In this document: in pieces, positions 33,423 to 41,869 of the stretch
How positions within the stretch are numbered: position 1 is the stretch's first letter
How the letters are laid out: each line of letters begins with the position of its first letter
Assembly: GCF_027853915.1 (NCBI RefSeq)
Contig: NZ_JAQGLA010000015.1
Span: 56,421 to 120,420, forward strand
Origin: Saccharopolyspora oryzae
GTDB taxonomy: Bacteria > Actinomycetota > Actinomycetes > Mycobacteriales > Pseudonocardiaceae
DNA: 64,000 nucleotides
Direction: 5' to 3'
The notes under the pieces: model-generated
Database searches by the model: none
The model's input: only the letters and a program-made list of their open reading frames with translations
What the model was told of the DNA's origin: nothing
Translations under genes and position numbers: made by a program

Positions 33423-35933
33423 TCAGAGCTGGTTGACGTCGGTGATGCGCAGGACGGCCGTGCCGGCTTCGTCGGAGGCGGCGAGGTCGACCTCCGCGCT
33501 GATGCCCCAGTCGTGGTCCTCGTCGGGGTCGGCGAAGATCTGCCGGACCAGCCAGCGGTCCGACTCCTCGGTGATCATCAGCAGCGCCGGGCCACGCGCG
33601 TCCGGGCCCGCCCCGATCTCCTCGTGCTGCTCGAAGTACTCCTCCAGCGCGTCTTCCCACGCCTCGGCGTCCCAGCCGCTGTCGCCATCCAGCTCGCCGA
33701 GCTCGTCGTAGCGGCGACGTGCCGCCAGCTCCACGCGGCGGAACAGCGCGTTGCGCACCTGGACCCGGAAGGCCCGCTTGTTCGCGGTGATCCGCTCCGG
33801 CCCCTCGTCCACCGGCATCACGGCGGCGGGCTCGGCACCGGGGTGGCGCAGCTTCTCCCACTCGTCGAGCAGGCTCGAGTCGACCTGGCGCACCAGTTCG
33901 CCCAGCCACTCGATGATGTCGGTGAGCTCTTCGGTCTTGGCGTCGTCGGGCACCGTGTGCCGCAACGTCTTGTAGCCGTCGGCCAGGTAGCGCAGCACCA
34001 GGCCTTCCGAGCGGGCCAGCCCGTAGTGGTTGACGAACTCCACGAAGTTCATCGCGCGCTCGTACATGTCGCGCACCACCGACTTCGGCGACAGCTCGTG
34101 CTCGCCGACCCACGGGTGCCCCTTGCGGTAGGTCTCGTAGGCGGCGTCGAGGAGGTCGGCCAGCGGCTTCGGGTGCGTGATCTCCTCGAGCAGCTCCATC
34201 CGCTCGTCGTACTCGATGCCGTCGGCCTTCATCTGGTTGACGGCCTCGCCGCGGGCCTTGAACTGCTGCTGCGACAGCACCTGCCGCGGATCGTCCAAAA
34301 TGGACTCGATGACCGACAGCACGTCCAGCGGGTAGCTGGGCGAGTCGACGTCGAGCAGTTCGATGGCGGCCAGCGCGAACGGCGAGAGCGGCTGGTTGAG
34401 CGCGAAGTCGAACTGCAGGTCCATCGTCAGCCGCACCCGGCGGCCCTGCTCGTCGGGCTCGTCGAGCTGCTCGACGACGTCGGCGGCCAGCAGCGCGCGG
34501 TAGATCGCGATGGCCCGCAGGATGTGGCGGCGCTGCGTCGGCCGGTCCTCGTGGTTGTCCTCCAGCAGGTGCCGCATCGCCGCGAACGCGTCGCCAGGTC
34601 GGTTGATGACGTTGAGCAGCATCGCGTGGTTGACGGTGAAGCTGGAGCGCAGCGGCTCCGGCTCGGCGCCGACCAGCTTCTCGAAGGTCTTCTCGCTCCA
34701 GGACACGAAGCCCTCGGGCGCCTTCTTGCGCACCACCTTGCGCTTCTTCTTCGGGTCGTCCCCGGCCTTGGCCAGCGCCCGCTCGTTCTCGATCTCATGC
34801 TCGGGCGCCTGCACCACGACGTACCCGGAGGTGTCGTAGCCCGCGCGGCCGGCGCGACCGGCGATCTGGTGGAACTCGCGCGCCTTCAGGTGCCGGGTGC
34901 GCACGCCGTCGTACTTGGTCAGCCCGGTGATCAGCACGGTGCGGATGGGCACGTTGATGCCCACGCCCAGCGTGTCGGTGCCGCAGATGACCTTCAGCAG
35001 CCCGGCCTGCGCCAGCTGCTCGACCAGCCGCCGGTACTTCGGCAGCATGCCCGCGTGGTGCACGCCGATGCCGTGCCGGACCAGCCGGGACAGGGTCTTG
35101 CCGAACCCTGCGGTGAACCGGAAGTCGCCGATCGCCTCGGCGATCTGGTCGCGCTGCTCGCGGCTGGCGACCTTGACGCTCATCAGCGCCTGCGCCTGCT
35201 CCAGCGCGGAGGCCTGGTTGAAGTAGACGACGTAGACCGGGGCCTGCTGCCCGGCCAGCAGTTCCTCGATCGTCTCGTGCAGCGGCGTCTTCGCGTAGCG
35301 GAAGGTCAGCGGGATCGGCCGTTCCGCGGAGGTGACCACCGCGGTCTCGCGTCCGGTGCGCCGGGTGAGGTCCTTCTGGAAGAAGGTGACGTCGCCGAGG
35401 GTGGCCGACATCAGCACGAACTGGGTGCGCGGCAGCTCCAGCAGCGGCACCTGCCAGGCCCAGCCGCGGTCGGGCTCCGAGTAGAAGTGGAACTCGTCCA
35501 TCACGACCTGGTCGACGTCGGCGAGCTCGCCGTCGCGCAGCGCGATGTTGGCCAGGATCTCCGCGGTGCAGCAGATGATCGGGGCATCGGCGTTGACGCT
35601 GCTGTCGCCGGTCATCATGCCGACGTTCTCCGCGCCGAAGACGTCGACGAGGGAGAAGAACTTCTCCGACACCAGCGCCTTGATCGGCGCGGTGTAGAAG
35701 CTGCGCTTGCCCGCGGCCAGCGCGGTGAAGTGCGCGCCGGTGGCCACCAGGCTCTTGCCGGAGCCGGTCGGGGTGCTCAGGATGACGTTCGCCCCGGTCA
35801 CCACCTCCATCAGCGCCTCTTCCTGCGCCGGATAGAGCTCGATGCCCTGATCGGTGGTCCAGGAGACGAACGCCTCGAGCAGTTCATCGGGGTCGGGCGT
35901 GTCGGTCGCGGGGAGGTGGTCGGTGAGCTTCAT
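33423..35933 (-). CDS. Ski2-like DEAD/DEAH-box RNA helicase with DUF3516
   Basis: An 836-residue superfamily 2 helicase. Motifs in order: Q-like YPAQEEALMEV, Walker A TPTGSGKS (about residues 54-61), Ia TAPIKAL, II DEFH, III SATLGD, IV-V with HHAGMLPKYRR and GTDTLGVGIN, and VI QIAGRAGRAG. The C-terminal half (about 400-836) is the actinobacterial DUF3516 domain. Relatives are likely RNA-processing or decay helicases akin to Mtr4/Ski2. A highly basic patch KKKRKVVRKK lies near residue 430. Stand-alone gene; ATG 35933. Confidence 0.93.
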   Translation of the reverse strand: MKLTDHLPATDTPDPDELLEAFVSWTTDQGIELYPAQEEALMEVVTGANVILSTPTGSGKSLVATGAHFTALAAGKRSFYTAPIKALVSEKFFSLVDVFGAENVGMMTGDSSVNADAPIICCTAEILANIALRDGELADVDQVVMDEFHFYSEPDRGWAWQVPLLELPRTQFVLMSATLGDVTFFQKDLTRRTGRETAVVTSAERPIPLTFRYAKTPLHETIEELLAGQQAPVYVVYFNQASALEQAQALMSVKVASREQRDQIAEAIGDFRFTAGFGKTLSRLVRHGIGVHHAGMLPKYRRLVEQLAQAGLLKVICGTDTLGVGINVPIRTVLITGLTKYDGVRTRHLKAREFHQIAGRAGRAGYDTSGYVVVQAPEHEIENERALAKAGDDPKKKRKVVRKKAPEGFVSWSEKTFEKLVGAEPEPLRSSFTVNHAMLLNVINRPGDAFAAMRHLLEDNHEDRPTQRRHILRAIAIYRALLAADVVEQLDEPDEQGRRVRLTMDLQFDFALNQPLSPFALAAIELLDVDSPSYPLDVLSVIESILDDPRQVLSQQQFKARGEAVNQMKADGIEYDERMELLEEITHPKPLADLLDAAYETYRKGHPWVGEHELSPKSVVRDMYERAMNFVEFVNHYGLARSEGLVLRYLADGYKTLRHTVPDDAKTEELTDIIEWLGELVRQVDSSLLDEWEKLRHPGAEPAAVMPVDEGPERITANKRAFRVQVRNALFRRVELAARRRYDELGELDGDSGWDAEAWEDALEEYFEQHEEIGAGPDARGPALLMITEESDRWLVRQIFADPDEDHDWGISAEVDLAASDEAGTAVLRITDVNQL

Positions 35934-36019
35934 CGTCCCCCCATCGTCCCTGCACAACTCCAGCCGAAGCGACCCGGGGTGTCCGAAACCACGAACCTCC
36001 GGACCCGGGGCCCCGGTGA

Positions 36020-37141
36020 TCACCCGCCGTGCATCGCGAGATGGTGGAGGGTTTTGAGGGCGTCGTCGATGGGGTGCGGCTTCGGCTTGCCCGTGGCGTC
36101 GAGGGTGTTCCAGCGCTGCAGGTTGACCGCGACCGACATCTGGCGTTCGCCGTCGGCTCGGATCATGGTGAGCGCACCGGCTCCCCAGGCCGTGCCGCCG
36201 TGGCCCCAGAAGGTGTCCTGGCCCGGAGCGTTCATCGGGTGCAGGCCGAGGCCGTAGTCGATCACCTCCCCCTCCTGGGAGATGACCGGGTTGGTGCGCT
36301 GCATCTCGGCCAGGGAGGACCGGTTGACCAGTTCGCCGGCGAGCAGCAGTCCGAAGAATCGGTTGAGGTCCGCGACGGTCGACACCAGTGCCGCCGCCGG
36401 GCCCACCCACGACATGTCGAAGACGCTGTAGTCGCGGGGCGGGTCGATCATGCCGAACCAGGACTCGTAGAGCCGGGAGTGCGGTCCGCTGATGCGCGGC
36501 TCGGCTGGGAGCTCGGTGTGCCGGAGCCCGGCGCGGTCGATGACGTTGCGGGTGATGTGCTCGGCCGCCGGGGTGCCGGTCACCTGCTGCAGCAGTTCGC
36601 CGAGGAGCAGGTAGTTGGTGTTGGAGTACACCCCCGGGGTGCCGCCCGGAGTGCCGACGGCGGGCGAGGTCACCCCCATCTCGATCAGCTCGGTGGCGTC
36701 GAACCGCGTGAACCGGTGGTCGTCCAGGCTCTGCGGCGTGGTGCCCGCCAGGTCCGGGAACGCCTTCAGCGACGGGTAGGCGACCGGGAGGTATTCGGCG
36801 AGTCCGCTGGTGTGGTTGAGCAGCATCCGGACCGTGATCGCGTCACCGCGCTCCCCCGGAACCAGCTCCGGGAGGTAGCCGCCGATCGGCGCGTCCAGCT
36901 CGATCCGGCCGGCCTCGACCTGCTGCAGCACCGCGACGGCGGTGAAGGTCTTGGTGACGCTGCCGACGCGGTGCCGCATGTCGGCGGTGACCGGACGTCC
37001 GGTGTCGACATCGGCCACGCCGGCCGCGCCGCGCCAAACCTGGTCTCCGGCGCGCACCTCGGCGAACACGCCGGGCACCCCGGCGCGGTGGACGTCCTCG
37101 ACAGCGGCGTTTAACTCGGCTGGATCCAACGGTTTCGTCAC
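36020..37141 (-). CDS. Serine hydrolase, beta-lactamase/D-Ala carboxypeptidase family
   Basis: A 373-residue class C-type penicillin-binding fold. Ser61-x-x-Lys64 in SVTK, the Tyr-x-Asn of YSNTN and HGGTAWG (replacing KTG) form the active site. There is no clear signal peptide, so it may be a cytoplasmic esterase or amidase rather than a wall enzyme. The GTG at 37141 is preferred because GAAGGGG lies 8 bp upstream. It is divergent from a TetR gene with a palindrome between, so it is probably that repressor's target. Confidence 0.88.
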   Translation of the reverse strand: MTKPLDPAELNAAVEDVHRAGVPGVFAEVRAGDQVWRGAAGVADVDTGRPVTADMRHRVGSVTKTFTAVAVLQQVEAGRIELDAPIGGYLPELVPGERGDAITVRMLLNHTSGLAEYLPVAYPSLKAFPDLAGTTPQSLDDHRFTRFDATELIEMGVTSPAVGTPGGTPGVYSNTNYLLLGELLQQVTGTPAAEHITRNVIDRAGLRHTELPAEPRISGPHSRLYESWFGMIDPPRDYSVFDMSWVGPAAALVSTVADLNRFFGLLLAGELVNRSSLAEMQRTNPVISQEGEVIDYGLGLHPMNAPGQDTFWGHGGTAWGAGALTMIRADGERQMSVAVNLQRWNTLDATGKPKPHPIDDALKTLHHLAMHGG

Positions 37142-37201
37142 AGCGCACGCCCCTTCTCCTCCGCCCGGTGCGGACCGCTCAGCAAGCACGTGCCGCCATT
37201 A

Positions 37202-37218
37202 TGCACGCACCGCGTGCA
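37202..37218. promoter_or_regulatory. TetR operator-like inverted repeat
   Basis: TGCACGC-ACC-GCGTGCA, perfect 7-bp arms, in the 123-bp gap between the serine hydrolase and the tetR gene. A further TGCAT follows 10 bp later. Confidence 0.68.
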
Positions 37219-37264
37219 ACAACAAGTGCATCAGTTATGCTGGGCCTCCGACGAGAGGGGCGAG

Positions 37265-37918
37265 ATGACGGGCCGAAGGCGCTGGTCGACCGAGGAGATC
37301 CTGGACACGGCGGCGGAGCTGCTCCGCACGAGCGACGCCGACTCGTTCAGCGTGCGCAAGCTCGCCGCAGCGCTCGGAACCGATTCCTCCAGCCTCTACC
37401 GGCACTTCCGCAACAAGACGGATCTGCTGCGCGCGGTGGCCGACCGGATCCTCACCACCGCCATGGACGGATACCTCCCCAAAGGCGATTGGAGGCAGCG
37501 CATCACCACCCTGGCCCTGCGCTTGCGGGACGCCTTCGGGCAGCAGCCGCAGCTCGCCGGGATCTGGGGGCGCTACGCCTCGGGCGGCACCGGTTCCCGG
37601 ATGGTCATCGAAGAAGTGCTGGAAGCGCTGCGGGCGTCAGGCCTGCCCGATGAGGAGATCCCGGCGCACTACCACCGGATCGCGGTCCTGATCGTGTCGC
37701 TGATCGCCTCCGATGCGGGGGTCAGCACCCGAACGCCCGAGGAGCACGAGCAGGGCATGGAGCTGTTCCGCGTCGCGGTGCTGGGCGCGGATCCGGCGCG
37801 CTTCCCCGCGCTGGCCTACTACGGCCGCGACATCCGCCCGGTCGGAGCCGACCGCCGCGACGCGTTCGAAGAGCTCCTCGCCGCCCAGCTCGACCGGATC
37901 GAAGCCGCAATCCCCTGA
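37265..37918 (+). CDS. TetR-family transcriptional regulator
   Basis: A 217-residue regulator. The helix-turn-helix (about residues 8-52) has SVRKLAAALGTDSSSLYRHFRNKTDLLRAV, and the C-terminal domain resembles TetR_C of the tetracycline-repressor type. GAGAGGGG lies before ATG 37265. It is divergent from the serine hydrolase. Its stop codon abuts the stop of the convergent GNAT gene in a shared TGATCA. Confidence 0.92.
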   Translation: MTGRRRWSTEEILDTAAELLRTSDADSFSVRKLAAALGTDSSSLYRHFRNKTDLLRAVADRILTTAMDGYLPKGDWRQRITTLALRLRDAFGQQPQLAGIWGRYASGGTGSRMVIEEVLEALRASGLPDEEIPAHYHRIAVLIVSLIASDAGVSTRTPEEHEQGMELFRVAVLGADPARFPALAYYGRDIRPVGADRRDAFEELLAAQLDRIEAAIP

Positions 37919-38485
37919 TCACACCGGGTCGACGGTCCGGCTGACGAGCCACGCGTGCTTGCCGACCTGCCGCCCGCGGGCGAAGCCGAACTGCTCGAAG
38001 AGCTCGACTGTCCCGCTGAACAGGAACCGGGCCGGTGACTCGCGGCCGGTGGTCACCTCGGAAATCGCTTCGACCAGACCACCACCGGCCCGGGCGATCT
38101 GGTCGAGCGCGCCGCCGAGCGCTGCCCGCGCGATGCCCTGGCCGCGGTGCTTCGGGTCGACGTAGCAGCAGGTGATCCGCCAGTCCGGGAGCGGTGGCGC
38201 GTCCTTGTCGTACTCGCGCCGGTGCTTGATGCCCGGCAGCTCCTCGGGGCTGCCGTACTGGCACCACCCCTGCACCAGGCCGTCGTCGTCGAGCACGAGC
38301 GCGGCGTGCGCGCGATCGCTGCGGACTCGTTCTTCCTTGATCTCGCGGCGCACGCTCCCCCGCTGGCCGCGCTCCGGGTGGAAGCCGAGGCACCAGCAGC
38401 CGCCGAAGATCCCGTTGTTGCGCTCGACGAGCTCGGCGAACGCAGTCCACGTCGAGGCGTCCAGAGGCCGAACCGCGTACGCCAT
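37919..38485 (-). CDS. GNAT-family acetyltransferase
   Basis: A 188-residue N-acetyltransferase. The acetyl-CoA loop is in VDPKHRGQGIARAALGGAL (Q/R-x-x-G-x-G/A), and the start MAYAVRPLDASTWTAFAELVERNNGIFGGCWCLGFHPE defines a subgroup common in actinobacteria with cysteines in GGCWC. The acceptor substrate is unknown. It converges on the TetR gene with zero spacing. Confidence 0.88.
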   Translation of the reverse strand: MAYAVRPLDASTWTAFAELVERNNGIFGGCWCLGFHPERGQRGSVRREIKEERVRSDRAHAALVLDDDGLVQGWCQYGSPEELPGIKHRREYDKDAPPLPDWRITCCYVDPKHRGQGIARAALGGALDQIARAGGGLVEAISEVTTGRESPARFLFSGTVELFEQFGFARGRQVGKHAWLVSRTVDPV

Positions 38486-38567
38486 GCCCGGGTCCTTCCG
38501 CCCGCGCGGTCGGGTCGACCGCGACGCACCATGCTAGATCCGATGCGCGCGGCCGACCGGGTTTCCG

Positions 38568-40217
38568 TCAGTCCTGGTCGAGGTGGGTCGGGGCGAACAG
38601 GCGGAGGTGCTGCGGGAGGACCACGACGCTCGGACCCGGAGCGTTCAAGGCGTCGGCCAGGTCCTGGCGGAGGCGGTCCGGGGTCGTTTCGACCGCGGGG
38701 ACGCCGAAAGCCGAGGCCAGGACGACGAAATCCGGGCGGGCCAGCTCGGTGGCGGTGGATTCGCCGAAGGTGCCGGTGAGGTACTCGCGGAGGATGCCGT
38801 AACCGCCGTCGTCGACGATCAGCCACGTCACGTCGAGCCGGTGCTGGACCGCCGTGGCCAGCTCCGCGATGCCGTACATCGCTCCCCCGTCGCCGGACAC
38901 CGCCAGCGCCGGACGACCGGTCGCCGCCGCGCCGAGCGCTCCGGGCAGGCCGAAGCCGAGACCGCCTGCGCCCTGCGCCGTGTGCATCGGCGCGCCGTCG
39001 GCGTTCCAGGCCGACCAGGCCCAGTAGCCGAGCATCGTCATGTCCCAGAAGCTCGGCGTGCCCTCGGGCAGCGCCGCGCGGACCTCGCCGAGGATCCGCT
39101 GCTCCAGCTCCAGGTCCTGCGCCGCTAGCCGGGCGCGCACCCGTTCCAGCAGGTCGGCGACCGCCTTCTCGGCCCGGCCGTCGGCTTCGCGTCGCGGGAC
39201 CCGGTCCACCAGTGCGGACAGGGCGAGCTTGGCGTCGGCGTGGACGCCCAGCGCCGGGTGGTTCGATTCGAGCTTGCCCGCGTCGGCCTCGATCTGGACG
39301 AGCCGGCCGCGCGGCGCGAAGCGGTGGTAGTTGCTGGTCAGCTCGCCGAGTCCGGAACCGACGACCAGCAGCACGTCGGCGTCGGCGAGGAACTCCGTGC
39401 TGTGCCAGTCCTCCATCCACGACTGCCCGGACAGCGGGTGCTCCCACGGGAAGACGCCCTTGGCGCCGAACGTGCTCAGCACCGGCGCGCGCAGCGCCTC
39501 GGCCAGCTCCAGCAGTTCAGCCCCGGCACCCGAGCGCGCCGCGCCGCCGCCGGCCAGGATCACCGGGTTCTCGGCGTCGGCGAGCAGCCGCGCAGCTTCG
39601 TCGATCAGCTCCGGCAGGGGTTCCAGCGGCGCTGGTCGCGCGGTCGCGGAGGTGATCGGGGGCAGTCCGGCGGGGGCGAGCAGGACGTCCTGCGGGATCT
39701 CCACCCACACCGGGCCGTACGGCGCGGTCGCGGCCGATTCCCATGCCTCGCGCAGCGCGCCGGGGATCTGGCTGGCCGTGCGCGCCACGTGCACCGACTT
39801 GACCACGTCGCGGAAACTGGCCTGCTGATCGGGAAGTTCGTGCAGGTAGCCGTGCCGCCCGCCGCCGAGCCCGGCCGCCGGGACCTGGCTGGAGATGCCC
39901 AGCACCGGCACCGAGGAGGCCCGCGACTCCTGCAGCGATGCCAGCGTCAGCAGCGCTCCCGGACCGGTCGAGACGATCATCGGCGTGACCGGCACCGGGC
40001 TCGCGGGATCGGCGGCCAGCCGGGCGCGGGCGTGCCCGTCGGCGGCGAAGGCCAGGTTGTTCTCCACGCGGGAGCTGATCAGCCGCAGGTCCGGAGCTCG
40101 GCGCAGCGCGTCGAAGAGACCCAGCGCGTGCTGCCCGGGCAGGCCGAACACGGTGTCGGCGCCGAGCGCGCGCAACGTCTCGACGACCAGGTCGCCACCG
40201 ATCCTGCTGCCGATCAT
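38568..40217 (-). CDS. Thiamine-diphosphate-dependent enzyme (acetolactate synthase-like)
   Basis: A 549-residue three-domain ThDP enzyme. The PYR domain has DTVFGLPGQHALGLFDAL and the conserved glutamate of SRVENNLAFAADGHAR. The central domain follows, and the PP domain has the ThDP/Mg motif GDGGAMYGIAELATAVQH...DDGGYG. Its sequence differs from housekeeping IlvB, and there is no small subunit, so a 2-oxo acid decarboxylase or lyase role is more likely. The adjacent solute symporter (same strand) and PucR regulator suggest breakdown of an imported organic or amino acid. GGAGG precedes ATG 40217. Confidence 0.87.
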   Translation of the reverse strand: MIGSRIGGDLVVETLRALGADTVFGLPGQHALGLFDALRRAPDLRLISSRVENNLAFAADGHARARLAADPASPVPVTPMIVSTGPGALLTLASLQESRASSVPVLGISSQVPAAGLGGGRHGYLHELPDQQASFRDVVKSVHVARTASQIPGALREAWESAATAPYGPVWVEIPQDVLLAPAGLPPITSATARPAPLEPLPELIDEAARLLADAENPVILAGGGAARSGAGAELLELAEALRAPVLSTFGAKGVFPWEHPLSGQSWMEDWHSTEFLADADVLLVVGSGLGELTSNYHRFAPRGRLVQIEADAGKLESNHPALGVHADAKLALSALVDRVPRREADGRAEKAVADLLERVRARLAAQDLELEQRILGEVRAALPEGTPSFWDMTMLGYWAWSAWNADGAPMHTAQGAGGLGFGLPGALGAAATGRPALAVSGDGGAMYGIAELATAVQHRLDVTWLIVDDGGYGILREYLTGTFGESTATELARPDFVVLASAFGVPAVETTPDRLRQDLADALNAPGPSVVVLPQHLRLFAPTHLDQD

Positions 40218-40248
40218 CCAGTTCCTCCAGTCGTGCCTGGCCAGGTCT

Positions 40249-40290
40249 CGTGAGCAGTTCGGGGTGCCATAACGCCCCGAAGTGCTCACG
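40249..40290. terminator. Intra-operon hairpin between symporter and ThDP enzyme
   Basis: 16-bp arms (40249-40264 and 40275-40290, one mismatch), CGTGAGCAGTTCGGGG, with a 10-bp loop. It overlaps the symporter stop codon. It is closely related to the hairpin at 19158-19203. Confidence 0.7.
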
Positions 40291-41719
40291 ACGACTGACC
40301 AGCGGGTTCGGCTTGCGCGCCGCTGATGCGCTCGTTCCACGTCTCCAGCACGGCCGGGTCGGTGCGCGGGGTCAGCAGGCTGACCACCACGTAGCAGACC
40401 AGGCTCGCGCCGAGACCGTAGTAGATCGGCTCGTTGGCGAGCAGTCCGTGAACCGCCATCGAGATGATCACCACGACCGATCCGACCACCATCGACGTCA
40501 GCGCGCCGGCCCGGGTGCCGCGCTTCCACACCAGGCCGCCGAGGATCGCCACCAGCAGCCCGCCGACCAGGATGTTGTAGGCGACGGTGAGCGCGGAGAC
40601 GACGTCGTTGACGAGCATCGCGACGACGATCGCCAGCACCCCGAGCACGAGGGTGGTGATCCGGTTGGTCTTGAGGTCCGCCTCCCCCGACTTGCCGCGC
40701 AGCTTGCCCAGGACGTCCGTGGTGGTCACGGTCGAGCAGGCGATGAGCGCGCCGCTGGAGGTCGACATCAGCGCCGACAGCGCGGCGGCCAGCACCAGGC
40801 CGCGGACACCGGTCGGCAGCAGGTTGGACACGATGGTGGCGAACGCGTCGTCAGCGCTGCCGAGGTTCGGGTACAGCACCTTGGCCGCCATCCCGATCAG
40901 CGCGCCCGCGAAGCCGTAGACCAGGCAGTACACGCCCGAGACCAGGCCGCCGCCGGTCGCCACCCGCGGGGTGCGCGCGGTGAACACGCGCTGCCAGATG
41001 TCCTGGCCGATGAGCAGGCCGAAACCGTAGGTCAGCACGTAGGTGACGATCGTGGCGCCGCCGATGCTGGTCAGGTCGAAGAAGTCCGGCGGCACCCGCT
41101 GCGCCATGCCGTCGAAGCCGCCCACCGCGAACAGCGCCATCGGCAGCAGGACCAGCAGGATGCCGATGGTCTTGATGACGAACTGCGCGATGTCGGTCAG
41201 CGTGATCGACCACATGCCGCCGAGCACCGAGTACAGCACCACGATCGAACCGCCGATCGCGATGCCGACCGCGCTGGACACCCCGAACAGCACGTGGAAG
41301 ACGGTGGCGAACGACAGCGTCGAGGTGACCGTGAGCATCAACGTGTAGCCCCACATCACCACGCCGGCGATCACCGTCGACGAGCCGCCGTAGCGCAGGT
41401 CGAGCATCTCCGAGACGGTGTAGACCCGCAGCTTCACGAGGCGCCGCGCGAAGAACGCGTGCAGCGCGAGGATGCCCAGCCCGATGGTCAGCACCAGCCA
41501 GGCGCCCGAGATGCCGTGCGTGTAGCCGAGCCCGATGCCGCCGATGGTGGACGCACCGCCGAGCACGATCGCCGACATCGTCCCGGAGTACATGAACCAG
41601 CCGAGCCGGCGCCCGGCGACCAGGTAGTCGCTCTTGGTGCGGGCCAGCCGCATGCCGACCCAGCCGATGCCGATCATCCCGGCGATGTAGATCGCGATCA
41701 CCGCGTAGTCACCGACCAC
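40286..41719 (-). CDS. Sodium:solute symporter (SSS family)
   Basis: A 477-residue Na+-coupled symporter with about 13 hydrophobic helices. The start VVGDYAVIAIYIAGMIGIGWVG, then TKSDYLVAGRRLGWFMYSGTMSA, and the late AAALSALMSTSSGALIACSTV are signature SSS segments; the last contains the Na2-site serines. It likely imports an organic acid or nucleobase-like solute for the ThDP enzyme downstream. The GTG at 41719 is chosen because GAGGAGG is 5 bp upstream; the frame stays open far upstream without a ribosome site. Confidence 0.9.
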   Translation of the reverse strand: MVGDYAVIAIYIAGMIGIGWVGMRLARTKSDYLVAGRRLGWFMYSGTMSAIVLGGASTIGGIGLGYTHGISGAWLVLTIGLGILALHAFFARRLVKLRVYTVSEMLDLRYGGSSTVIAGVVMWGYTLMLTVTSTLSFATVFHVLFGVSSAVGIAIGGSIVVLYSVLGGMWSITLTDIAQFVIKTIGILLVLLPMALFAVGGFDGMAQRVPPDFFDLTSIGGATIVTYVLTYGFGLLIGQDIWQRVFTARTPRVATGGGLVSGVYCLVYGFAGALIGMAAKVLYPNLGSADDAFATIVSNLLPTGVRGLVLAAALSALMSTSSGALIACSTVTTTDVLGKLRGKSGEADLKTNRITTLVLGVLAIVVAMLVNDVVSALTVAYNILVGGLLVAILGGLVWKRGTRAGALTSMVVGSVVVIISMAVHGLLANEPIYYGLGASLVCYVVVSLLTPRTDPAVLETWNERISGAQAEPAGQSS

Positions 41720-41830
41720 GGCGGCCTCCTCGTGCAGAACGTGCAGGTCATCGGGGCTCACCCCGAACGGCGGTGAGCTGGGGCACCGCTGTTTCCGGAA
41801 ACCGTAGGCCCGCGTCCACCGGGGCGACAT

Positions 41831-41845
41831 GGGACGATCCGTCCC
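41831..41845. promoter_or_regulatory. PucR operator-like palindrome
   Basis: GGGACG-ATC-CGTCCC, perfect 6-bp arms, in the 150-bp gap between the symporter and the PucR gene. Confidence 0.62.
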
Positions 41846-41869
41846 AGTTCGACGTACGCTGTGGTCGTT

